The notes under the pieces: model-generated
The model's database searches: none
Seen by the model: the letters and a program-made list of their open reading frames with translations, nothing else
Told to the model about the DNA's origin: nothing
Shown here: positions 1-5,390 of the stretch, piece after piece
Layout: each line of letters opens with the position of its first letter
How positions within the stretch are numbered: position 1 is the stretch's first letter
Made by a program: the position numbers and the translations under genes
Assembly (NCBI GenBank): GCA_007123695.1
Contig: SLGN01000759.1
Coordinates: 1 to 12,035, forward strand
DNA length: 12,035 nt
Origin: Verrucomicrobiales bacterium
Lineage (GTDB): Bacteria > Verrucomicrobiota > Verrucomicrobiia > Verrucomicrobiales > DEV007
Direction of reading: 5' to 3'

Positions 1-51
1 CCCCGTCCGGAGAGCCTCGGCCAGTCTCCCGTCTGCCGCCTTCGCTGGATG

Positions 52-91
52 TTCCGATTCCATTTCGATCCCGCTTCGATGTCGTTCCGAT
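52..91. repeat. Four TTC(C)GAT elements spaced about one helical turn apart
   Basis: TTCCGAT lies at 52-58, TTCGAT at 64-69, TTCGAT at 75-80 and TTCCGAT at 85-91. The start-to-start distances are 12, 11 and 10 bases, close to the 10.5-base DNA turn, so all four would face the same side of the helix. This arrangement fits a regulator binding array upstream of the ALDH-deoB unit. No regulator is known to me for this motif, and chance is possible. The reverse complement of the same hexamer is repeated four times at 2601-2624, just after deoB. Confidence 0.4.
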
Positions 92-196
92 GCCGAGGCG
101 CGTCTCCGCAGCGCCCTCGACCTCCGGAACATCGCAGGGTAGCGCGGATCGTGGGAAAAGTCGAGTTTCCATGCCGTCTCCGCCAAATCCGGACTG

Positions 197-223
197 TTCA
201 CCCGGCCGATCCGCCGCTACAAT
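197..223 (+). promoter_or_regulatory. Candidate promoter, possibly leaderless, for the ALDH-like gene
   Basis: TACAAT at 218-223 matches the -10 consensus TATAAT at five of six bases and stands out in this GC-rich sequence. The best -35 candidate is TTCACC at 197-202, four of six matches to TTGACA, with a short 15-base spacer. Transcription from this box would start about 229-231, which is the ATG of the ALDH-like gene at 231. The mRNA would then have almost no leader. No Shine-Dalgarno sequence lies before that ATG, which agrees with this reading. The -35 is weak. Confidence 0.4.
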
Positions 224-230
224 CTCCGCC

Positions 231-1112
231 ATGCCAGCGACCCGACTGAAGGTCCCGAAAACCTACAAGCTCTTCATCGGCGGGAAATTCCCCCGCAGCG
301 AGAGCGGACGAACCATGACCGCACAGGACGCCGCCACCGGCGAACACCTCGCCCACTGCTCCCGAGCCTCGCGCAAGGACCTCCGCGACGCCGTCGCGGC
401 GGCCCGCTCCGCCCTGCCCGGCTGGAGCGGCGCCACCGCCTACCTGCGAGGCCAGATCCTCTACCGCGCCGCCGAGATGGTCGAGGGCCGCGCCTCCGCC
501 TTCGCCGAGGAGATTTCGGCGGTCACCGGCGCCCCCGGCGCCGACTCCCGACGCGAAGTCGAGGCCGCCGTCGACCGGCTCGTCCATTTCGCCGGCTGGA
601 CCGACAAGATCGGCCAGGTCTTCGCCTCGGTGAACCCCGTGGCCTCGCCGCATTTCAACTTCACCCTGCCCGAGCCCGTCGGCGTCGTCGTCGCCCTCGC
701 CCCCGACCGCCCCTGCCTGCTCGCCGCCGTCTCGCTGCTCGCCGAGGCGGTTCTTTCGGGAAACACCTGCATCCTCCTCGCCTCGGAAACCGCTCCCCTG
801 CCCGCCGCGACCCTTTCCGAAGCCCTCGCCACCAGCGACCTGCCCGGCGGCGCCGTGAACATCCTCACCGGCGTCCGCTCCGAACTCGTCCCGTGGATCG
901 CGGGGCATCTCGACATCAACGCCGTGCTCGACGGCTCCGGCGACCCCTCGGTGCGGCACGCCCTCGAGCTCGGGGCCGCCGCCAACCTCAAGCGCGTCCA
1001 CGACCACTCCCTGCCCTCGCCCGAGGCTTGGTTCGGGGCCGAGGCGGTCGATCCCTACCGCATCCTCGACGCCGTCGAGTTCAAGACGGCGTGGCACCCC
1101 ATGGGATATTGA
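231..1112 (+). CDS. Short aldehyde dehydrogenase paralogue lacking catalytic residues
   Basis: The 293-residue product resembles the N-terminal NAD-binding part of the aldehyde dehydrogenase superfamily. It shows the typical start LFIGGKFPRSESG (residues 14-26), the PEPVGVVVALAP stretch (148-159) and the LATSDLPGGAVNILTG stretch (199-214). A complete enzyme has about 480-500 residues. The catalytic Cys and general-base Glu regions are absent, the usual Lys of the KPSE motif is replaced (LLASE, 182-186), and the GSTxVG motif is degraded (around 235-240). I recall a family of about 290-residue ALDH proteins encoded beside deoC and a full-length ALDH that ends in a similar TKTVWHPIG-like tail. 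This product ends KTAWHPMGY, so it looks complete, not broken. It may be a non-catalytic partner of a deoxyribose-related ALDH. The start at 231 is chosen because the family similarity begins there; an in-frame ATG at 90 would add 47 residues of unrelated Pro/Arg-rich sequence. It is the first gene of the unit leading to deoB. Confidence 0.85.
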   Translation: MPATRLKVPKTYKLFIGGKFPRSESGRTMTAQDAATGEHLAHCSRASRKDLRDAVAAARSALPGWSGATAYLRGQILYRAAEMVEGRASAFAEEISAVTGAPGADSRREVEAAVDRLVHFAGWTDKIGQVFASVNPVASPHFNFTLPEPVGVVVALAPDRPCLLAAVSLLAEAVLSGNTCILLASETAPLPAATLSEALATSDLPGGAVNILTGVRSELVPWIAGHLDINAVLDGSGDPSVRHALELGAAANLKRVHDHSLPSPEAWFGAEAVDPYRILDAVEFKTAWHPMGY

Positions 1113-1124
1113 GGCCGGTTCGTC

Positions 1125-1154
1125 TTGACCCGGCGGCGCCGAACGTGGCATCCT
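1125..1154 (+). promoter_or_regulatory. Weak candidate promoter before the small exported protein gene
   Basis: TTGACC at 1125-1130 matches the -35 consensus at five of six bases. Eighteen bases later CATCCT at 1149-1154 is a poor -10 match (three of six). If used, it would give a leader of about 29 bases before the ATG at 1190 and allow the small protein and deoB to be made apart from the ALDH-like gene. The weak -10 keeps this tentative. Confidence 0.25.
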
Positions 1155-1189
1155 CGGGCGTCCGCCGCCGCACGCGACGCCGTCCGCCC

Positions 1190-1402
1190 ATGAATCCGCA
1201 CTCCCCCACCCTCGCCATCCTTTTCTTCGCCGTCCTCGCCGCCCCGCTCCCGGCGCAGGACGCAGCCCAGCCGGATCCCTACGAATGGATCCTCGAGAGC
1301 TACCCCTTCCCCGCGCAGATGCTCGTCCATGGCTTCGCCTCGGAAGAGCGGGGCTCCCTCGCCGCACCGCCGTTCCCCGAGGGCGAGAAAGAGCTCCCTT
1401 GA
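1190..1402 (+). CDS. Small exported protein of unknown function
   Basis: I do not recognise this 70-residue protein. Its N-terminus looks like a Sec signal peptide: a hydrophobic stretch at residues 7-19 (TLAILFFAVLAAP) is followed by LPAQD, with likely cleavage after Ala22, which leaves about 48 residues. The mature part is rich in Pro, Glu and aromatic residues (YEWILESYPF at 31-40), contains no cysteine, and ends in an acidic stretch. Third codon positions are almost all G or C, as in the neighbouring genes, which supports real coding. The stop TGA shares its last base with the ATG of deoB, so translation of the two is probably coupled. The ALDH-like gene ends 77 bases upstream. The start is the only ATG that gives a signal peptide; a longer frame from 893 is Arg-rich and overlaps the ALDH gene. 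A periplasmic or outer-surface place is inferred. Confidence 0.65.
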   Translation: MNPHSPTLAILFFAVLAAPLPAQDAAQPDPYEWILESYPFPAQMLVHGFASEERGSLAAPPFPEGEKELP

Positions 1403-2589
1403 TGAAGACGGCAGAGACGCCATGCGACGGGGCGAGGCAGGCCCTGCTCGTCGTGCTCGATTCCGTCGGCGTGGGCCACGCCCCCGACGCGGGCGCCTTC
1501 GGCGACGAGGGGGCCGACACCCTCGGGCACATCCGCGCGGCGGTGCCGGATTTGTCCCTGCCCCACCTCGATGCGGCCGGCCTCTCCGCCGCCGCCGACC
1601 TCGCCGCCGGACGCGACCACCAAGGCGCGCCCGGCATGTCGTGGGGCTGCCTCACCGAGCGTTCCGCCGGCAAGGACACCGTCACCGGCCACTGGGAACT
1701 GGCCGGGGCCATTGTCGGGGAGCCCTTCGCCACCCACGAGCGGTTCTCCGACGCTCTCGTGGCCGAGATGGAGTCGCTCGCCGGCACGGCCTTTCTCGGA
1801 AACTGCTCCCGCTCCGGCACCGTCATCCTCGACGAACTCGGCCCCGAGCATCTCCGCAGCGGCAAGCCCATCCTCTACACCAGCGCCGACTCCGTGATCC
1901 AGATCGCGGCGCACGAATCCGTCGTGCCCGTCAAGCGGCTCCACGAGATGTGCCGCCGCCTGCGACCCCTCGCCGACCGGGAGCGCATCGGGCGCGTCAT
2001 CGCCCGCCCCTTCGAGGGATCGCCCGGCGCCTTCCGCCGCACCGCGCACCGCCACGACTTCGCCATGCGCCCGCCCGAAACGGTCCTCGACCGGCTCCGC
2101 GCGGCCGGGGTCGAAACCGTCGGCGTCGGCAAGATCGGCGACATCTTCTCGGGCGAGGGCCTCGCGGACTCCCTCCCGACCGAGAGCAACGCGGACGGCT
2201 GCGCCACCATCGACCGCCTCCTCGCCGAGAGGCCGGCGCGGCCCCGCTTCGTCTTCGCCAACCTCGTCGACTTCGACTCGCTCTACGGACACCGCCGCGA
2301 CCCCGCCGGCTACGCCCGCGCCCTCGCCGAGTTCGACGCGTGGTTCGCCGGCCTGCCCGCCCGGCTCGGCCCGCACGACCTCGCCATCGTCACCGCCGAC
2401 CACGGCAACGATCCCACCTGGCGCGGCACCGACCACACCCGCGAGCGCGTTCCCCTGCTGCTCTCGGCGCCCTTTTCCCCCCGCTGCCTCGGCGTGCGCG
2501 AAACCTTCGCCGACGTCGCCGCCACCCTCGCCGACTGGTTCGGCGCCCCCCGCCAAGGCCTCGCAGGCACCCCCTTCCTCCCCCGCTGA
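1402..2589 (+). CDS. deoB: Phosphopentomutase
   Basis: This 395-residue cytoplasmic enzyme interconverts (deoxy)ribose 1-phosphate and 5-phosphate, linking nucleoside phosphorolysis to central metabolism. It belongs to the alkaline phosphatase superfamily with two Mn2+ ions. Visible motifs are VLDSVGVGHAPDAG (18-31) with metal ligand Asp20, GKDTVTGHWE (90-99) with the Thr that is phosphorylated in the family (probably Thr93), NLVDFDSLYGHRRD (287-300) with Asp292 and His297, and TADHGNDPTW...GTDHTRE (331-348) with Asp333, His334 and His345. The spacing of these ligands matches the Bacillus enzyme as I remember it. The length is normal for the family. The start at 1402 overlaps the stop of the small exported protein gene by one base. 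No strong ribosome site is present, so coupling is likely. With the upstream ALDH paralogue it suggests deoxyribose use: deoxyribose 1-phosphate to 5-phosphate, then cleavage by DeoC to acetaldehyde, which an ALDH would oxidise. Confidence 0.97.
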   Translation: MKTAETPCDGARQALLVVLDSVGVGHAPDAGAFGDEGADTLGHIRAAVPDLSLPHLDAAGLSAAADLAAGRDHQGAPGMSWGCLTERSAGKDTVTGHWELAGAIVGEPFATHERFSDALVAEMESLAGTAFLGNCSRSGTVILDELGPEHLRSGKPILYTSADSVIQIAAHESVVPVKRLHEMCRRLRPLADRERIGRVIARPFEGSPGAFRRTAHRHDFAMRPPETVLDRLRAAGVETVGVGKIGDIFSGEGLADSLPTESNADGCATIDRLLAERPARPRFVFANLVDFDSLYGHRRDPAGYARALAEFDAWFAGLPARLGPHDLAIVTADHGNDPTWRGTDHTRERVPLLLSAPFSPRCLGVRETFADVAATLADWFGAPRQGLAGTPFLPR

Positions 2590-2600
2590 CCCCGCCCAAT

Positions 2601-2624
2601 ATCGAAATCGAAATCGAAATCGAA
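2601..2624. repeat. Four perfect tandem copies of ATCGAA between convergent genes
   Basis: The hexamer ATCGAA is repeated four times without interruption, 12 bases after the deoB stop and 39 bases before the convergent end of the M28 gene. Read on the other strand it is TTCGAT, the same hexamer spaced at helical intervals at 52-91. It lies in the only spacer between the + strand deo unit and the - strand unit. No hairpin with a T-run was seen in this spacer, so where transcription ends on either side is unclear. Confidence 0.85.
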
Positions 2625-2662
2625 GCCCCCTGCCCCGCCCCGAGTCCTTCGTCTCCGCCGCC

Positions 2663-3682
2663 CTACCGCCGCGCCGGCAGCAGATGCTTCTCCACGAGGC
2701 GCAGGGCGACCCGCCCGCTGATGGCGAGGCTCTCCGAGCTGAGCTTGTCGAGCGTGTCCCCCGGAGTGTGCCACGGAGCGTAGTCGAAATCGATCAGATT
2801 GATCGTCGGGATCCCCGCGACCACGTTCAGCGGGATGTGGTCGTCGACGATGTAGTCGGGACTGATCCCGACATGCCGGCGCACCCCGAGCTCGTCGGCG
2901 GTCTCGAGAAGGTGCCGCGACATCGCCTGGAGCGATTCCTCCACCGCGGCGACATCGACCGCGTAGGCGCCCTTGGCCCTCGCCTCGGCGAGATCCCGCA
3001 GCGACTGGCGCGGGATGCGGACGGCGGCGTGCAGGTTCAGGTCGGCGTCGCCCACCATGTCGAGCAGCACGCCCCAGCGGGGGCGCTCCCGCGGCGGCCG
3101 CGCGAGCCATTCGGCGGCGTAGTGGCGGCTGCCGTAGAGACCGTCCTTGCCCGTGATGTTCGTGCCGAAGGCCTCTTCGCCGTCGAAAAAGACAAGCTCG
3201 ATCCGCGAGGCCGCGGCGGGCCGCTCCGCGAGCACCCGCGCCAGCTCGATGAGCAGACCGGTGCTGGAGCCCCCGTCGTTGGCCCCGACAAACTCGAACT
3301 TTTCGTAGAGCTTGGTGTCGTAGTGCGAGCAGAGCAGGCCCTCGACGCGCCCCTCCCAGCCGCGCTCGCCGAAGCGGACCCGCAGGTTGACGAACTCGAC
3401 CGGTCCCCGCGGCGTCTTCGCAGTGAAGGTCTGGCGCCGCACCGACCAGCCGGTGGAGGCGAGCTGCTCCTCGATGTAGCGGCGCGACTCCTCCAGCGCC
3501 TCCGATCCGGCCGGTCGCGGCCCGAAGGCGACGAGCGCGGCGACATGCCCGAGCGCCGCTTCGCCCGAGACTTTGGCGTCGAGCGGATCCGCCTCGTTGA
3601 AGGCGGGGGCCGCGCCTCCGCAGCCTGCCAGCAACGCGGCGGCGACAAGGGCGGAAGCGGGCGGCGAGGCGGTCCGGCGCAT
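2663..3682 (-). CDS. M28-family zinc lipoprotein, glutaminyl-cyclase-like or aminopeptidase
   Basis: The 339-residue protein starts with a lipoprotein signal: two Arg, a hydrophobic run (11-20) and the lipobox LLAGC with Cys21, so it is probably anchored to a membrane outside the cytoplasm. The rest is an M28 peptidase fold. Candidate zinc and catalytic residues are His120 (CSHYDTK), Asp136 (GANDGGSSTG), Glu169-Glu170 (FFDGEEAFG), Asp208 (LLDMVGD) and His305 (YAPWHTPGDT). The DDHIPL (280-285) and WHTPGDT (304-310) motifs resemble glutaminyl-peptide cyclotransferases, which convert N-terminal Gln to pyroglutamate. Related M28 proteins are aminopeptidases, and the sequence alone does not settle which. 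It is the last gene of the glutaredoxin-parB unit, 23 bases after parB. The start lies directly after ATTTCCCC with no Shine-Dalgarno sequence. Confidence 0.88.
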   Translation of the reverse strand: MRRTASPPASALVAAALLAGCGGAAPAFNEADPLDAKVSGEAALGHVAALVAFGPRPAGSEALEESRRYIEEQLASTGWSVRRQTFTAKTPRGPVEFVNLRVRFGERGWEGRVEGLLCSHYDTKLYEKFEFVGANDGGSSTGLLIELARVLAERPAAASRIELVFFDGEEAFGTNITGKDGLYGSRHYAAEWLARPPRERPRWGVLLDMVGDADLNLHAAVRIPRQSLRDLAEARAKGAYAVDVAAVEESLQAMSRHLLETADELGVRRHVGISPDYIVDDHIPLNVVAGIPTINLIDFDYAPWHTPGDTLDKLSSESLAISGRVALRLVEKHLLPARR

Positions 3683-3705
3683 GGGGAAATCCGGGCCGGA
3701 AAGAA

Positions 3706-4626
3706 TCAGTCGAGGCGCACCCCCATCAGCTCGAGGACGCGGCCGAGGTCCTCGTCGCCGTAGTATTCGATCTCGATCTTGCCGCGCTTCTCGCCGTGCT
3801 GGATCGCCACGTTCGTGGCGAAGCGGCTCCGCAGTTGGTCCTGGATGCGGCGGATGTAGGTCTCGGCCTGGGGCGAGAGCTTGCCCTTGGCCGTCTTCTT
3901 CGCCACCGTCTTGCCGTTGATCGTCTCCGAGACGAGCTTCTCGGTGTCGCGCACGTTGAGCTTCCGCTTCACCACCAGATCCGCCAGCATGCGCTGCTCG
4001 GCCTTGGTCTTGAGCCCGAGAATCGCCTTGGCGTGGCCGGGGCTGAGAAGCCGCCGCGACACCAGGGTCTGCACCTCGGAATCGAGATCGAGAAGACGGA
4101 TCGAATTGGAGACGGTGGCACGGTTCCGGCCGACGCGCTGGGCGATTTCCTCCTGCTTCAGCCCGAACTCGCGGGCGAGGCGGGCGTAGGCCTCGGCCTC
4201 CTCGATCGCGTCGAGATCCTCCCGCTGGAGGTTCTCGATCAAGGCCATCTCCAGCACGTCGCGGTCGCTCGCCTCGCGCACGATCACCGGCACCTCGGGC
4301 AGGCCGAGCTGGGTCGAGGCGCGCCAGCGTCGCTCGCCCGCGATCAGCTCGTAGGTCGAGCCCACCCGCCGCACGATCAGCGGCTGGATCACGCCGTGCT
4401 CGCGGATCGAGGCGACCAGCTCGCCGAGATTCTCCTCGTGGAAACGCTTCCGCGGCTGCAGCGGCGAGGGCACCACCTCCGCCAGACCCACGCGCAGAAC
4501 GCGCTCGCCCGTCGCCGGATCGGATTCGCTCGGCGCCGAAGCCCGCACCGGCACCGCCCCCGGAGCGCGGATCAGCGCATTGAGGCCTCGGCCGAGACCT
4601 TTTCTGGGGGCGGCGCCTTTGGACAT
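3706..4626 (-). CDS. parB: ParB/Spo0J-type chromosome partitioning protein
   Basis: This 306-residue protein binds parS DNA and spreads as a CTP-dependent sliding clamp during chromosome segregation. It starts with the classical KGLGRGLNALI motif (9-19). The N-terminal CTP-binding domain carries QPRKRFHEENLGELVASI (57-74), GVIQPLIVRR (78-87) and the box LIAGERRWRAS (94-104). ENLQREDLDAIEEAEAY (131-147) follows, then the DNA-binding helix-turn-helix LKQEEIAQRVGRNRATVSNS (156-175). A Lys-rich linker (236-250) leads to a C-terminal dimerisation segment (about 256-306). The start at 4626 is chosen because the family motif begins 8 residues later; a GTG at 4668 would add 14 residues. No parA lies beside it: the preceding gene is a glutaredoxin-like gene 45 bases upstream, and the next is the M28 lipoprotein gene. 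No clear parS palindrome was seen in the window. Confidence 0.96.
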   Translation of the reverse strand: MSKGAAPRKGLGRGLNALIRAPGAVPVRASAPSESDPATGERVLRVGLAEVVPSPLQPRKRFHEENLGELVASIREHGVIQPLIVRRVGSTYELIAGERRWRASTQLGLPEVPVIVREASDRDVLEMALIENLQREDLDAIEEAEAYARLAREFGLKQEEIAQRVGRNRATVSNSIRLLDLDSEVQTLVSRRLLSPGHAKAILGLKTKAEQRMLADLVVKRKLNVRDTEKLVSETINGKTVAKKTAKGKLSPQAETYIRRIQDQLRSRFATNVAIQHGEKRGKIEIEYYGDEDLGRVLELMGVRLD

Positions 4627-4671
4627 CGGTGTCGTCGGGGGAAAAGCGGCAGTGCTAGCGCGTCTCACGCA

Positions 4672-5049
4672 TCAGACGATGCGGACCTTCGCCCCTTCCG
4701 CCGCCGGGGGGAACTGCCCCGCCGCCATGGCGGCGTGCTGCTCGTCGGTGCAGGCCGAATCGATCGGCGCATCGGCCTCGGCTTCGCTGCTCTCGACGAC
4801 GCCGTTCTCGATCATCCATTGCTCGACTTCTTCCCCGCTCACATCCGCGAGCATGTTGCCGTTGACCACGACGCAGGGGGAGAGCGGCTGGCCGCTCTTC
4901 TGCTCCATCTCCCAGCGGAAAGCCGGGTTCTTGATGATGTCCTTCTCGGTGAACTCCAGGCCATACTTGCGGAAGATCGCTCGTACGCCCTCGCTCCAGC
5001 CGCAGAAGGTCTTGAGGTAGGCGGTGATTTCGGGTGCTTGGTTGGACAT
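4672..5049 (-). CDS. Glutaredoxin-like protein with CGWS active site
   Basis: The 125-residue protein begins with a thioredoxin-fold glutaredoxin domain: beta strand and active site ITAYLKTFCGWSEGVR (8-23), with Cys16 followed by GWS. This is a single-Cys site like the CGFS of monothiol glutaredoxins. The cis-proline segment is LSPCVVVNG (56-64, Pro58), and SGEEVEQWM (71-79) fits the C-terminal helix start. Two more cysteines, Cys59 beside the cis-Pro and Cys100 in the tail, could form a disulfide. Residues 85-125 form an acidic, Ala-rich tail beyond the usual 80-90-residue domain; I do not recognise it. Roles known in the family are thiol reduction and, for CGFS types, iron-sulfur cluster carriage; which applies here is not shown. 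It is the first gene of the unit with parB and the M28 lipoprotein. Confidence 0.85.
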   Translation of the reverse strand: MSNQAPEITAYLKTFCGWSEGVRAIFRKYGLEFTEKDIIKNPAFRWEMEQKSGQPLSPCVVVNGNMLADVSGEEVEQWMIENGVVESSEAEADAPIDSACTDEQHAAMAAGQFPPAAEGAKVRIV

Positions 5050-5083
5050 GGTCTTGTAGGGAACTGGGTTTCAGAGGAGAAAA

Positions 5084-5112
5084 CGGATACGCCAGCCACG
5101 CCGGATTCGCAA
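5084..5112 (-). promoter_or_regulatory. Candidate promoter of the glutaredoxin-parB-M28 unit
   Basis: Read on the - strand, TTGCGA (5112-5107) and TATCCG (5089-5084) are separated by exactly 17 bases. The -35 matches the consensus at four of six bases and the -10 at three of six, including its TAT. The predicted start would leave a leader of roughly 28 bases before the glutaredoxin ATG at 5049. It is the best placed pair in the spacer, but individual matches are modest. Confidence 0.3.
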
Positions 5113-5275
5113 ACCCCTTTCCACGGCTCTCCTTCCGCAAAATGCGCGCCGAGGACATTCGGGGCACCTCTCGCACCCCTGCCGGGGCGCCATCGCTTGT
5201 TGGCGGCGATGCCCGGGCGTCCCGCTTCGCTCCTCAACCGCCGGATGCGGTTCGGGAAGCCTCCGGCTTCGGGAG

Positions 5276-5304
5276 TGATTGGTTCGGAAATGATTTTTTC
5301 GGAA
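5276..5304. repeat. Direct repeat TGATTnnTTCGGAA, two copies 15 bases apart
   Basis: TGATTGGTTCGGAA at 5276-5289 is followed at 5291-5304 by TGATTTTTTCGGAA, with only two differing bases. The second half also forms an imperfect hairpin with GGTTC at 5281 and GAACC ending at 5306 (nine pairs with one mismatch). The A/T-rich character differs from the surrounding GC-rich sequence. It could be an operator or a small dispersed repeat; no T-run follows, so it is not a clear terminator. Confidence 0.5.
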
Positions 5305-5364
5305 CCGGGTGGCCGGTGGCGGGCGACGCAGGCTGAAACTCCGGATCGGACGACCGTTCCAGAG

Positions 5365-5390
5365 AAAAAACCAGCCTCCGCAGGCATCGG
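5365..5390 (-). terminator. Intrinsic terminator after the VWA operon
   Basis: On the - strand, immediately after the TAG stop of the 874-residue VWA protein, a GCCT/AGGC stem with loop GCGG (5385-5374) can be extended by an outer CC/GG pair around a small bulge. It is followed directly by TGG and six T (5370-5365). This is the standard layout of a Rho-independent terminator, although the stem is short. It would end the propeller-DUF58-BatA-VWA transcript and isolate it from the glutaredoxin unit. Confidence 0.55.

Larger units (their letters stand above)
1..230. other. Upstream region of the ALDH-deoB unit; no confident gene
   Basis: No gene can be supported here. All three forward frames stay open through the first part of the region, which GC-rich sequence often does by chance, so the tail of an upstream + strand gene cannot be excluded. 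One forward frame stops at 140-142. On the - strand an ATG at 63-61 opens 21 codons that run off the window edge (MESEHPAKAADGRLAEALRTG minus its last residue is what can be quoted), which could be the start of a divergent gene, but nothing recognisable is encoded. The stretch 52-91 carries four TTC(C)GAT elements, and a TACAAT box lies at 218-223; both have their own entries. Confidence 0.4.
5050..5390. other. Spacer between the two - strand units, rich in short repeats and hairpins
   Basis: This 341-base stretch has no convincing gene. Reading frames are open on both strands, but none has a recognisable product, and the longer ones are out-of-frame extensions of neighbouring genes. It contains the terminator of the VWA operon at one end and the promoter of the glutaredoxin unit at the other. 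Between them are a 6-base-stem hairpin CATCGC/GCGATG (5191-5211), a perfect GAAGCC/GGCTTC hairpin (5256-5270), a direct repeat TGATTnnTTCGGAA at 5276-5289 and 5291-5304, and an imperfect inverted repeat GGTTC/GAACC (5281-5306). Confidence 0.6.

Noticed and set aside
1..63. Possible 5' end of a divergent - strand gene starting at 63
   Set aside because: Only 21 codons are visible before the window edge, so coding cannot be judged; kept as a remark in the upstream region entry only.
198..1871. A 557-codon open frame on the - strand opposite the ALDH-like and deoB genes
   Set aside because: It lies antisense to two genes with clear family motifs, is Gly/Ala/Arg-rich and matches nothing I know.
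1329..2783. A 484-codon open frame on the + strand over deoB
   Set aside because: It is a shifted frame of deoB, almost entirely Arg and Pro, with no domain.
3683..5049. Search for a parS palindrome near parB
   Set aside because: I saw no sequence close to the TGTTTCACGTGAAACA consensus in the window by eye.
5281..5306. Imperfect GGTTC/GAACC hairpin as a terminator
   Set aside because: No T-run follows on either strand, and a better terminator lies at 5365-5390.
5034..5336. A 100-codon + strand frame in the spacer
   Set aside because: It starts inside the glutaredoxin gene on the other strand, has no ribosome site or known domain, and its end is made of the local direct repeat.
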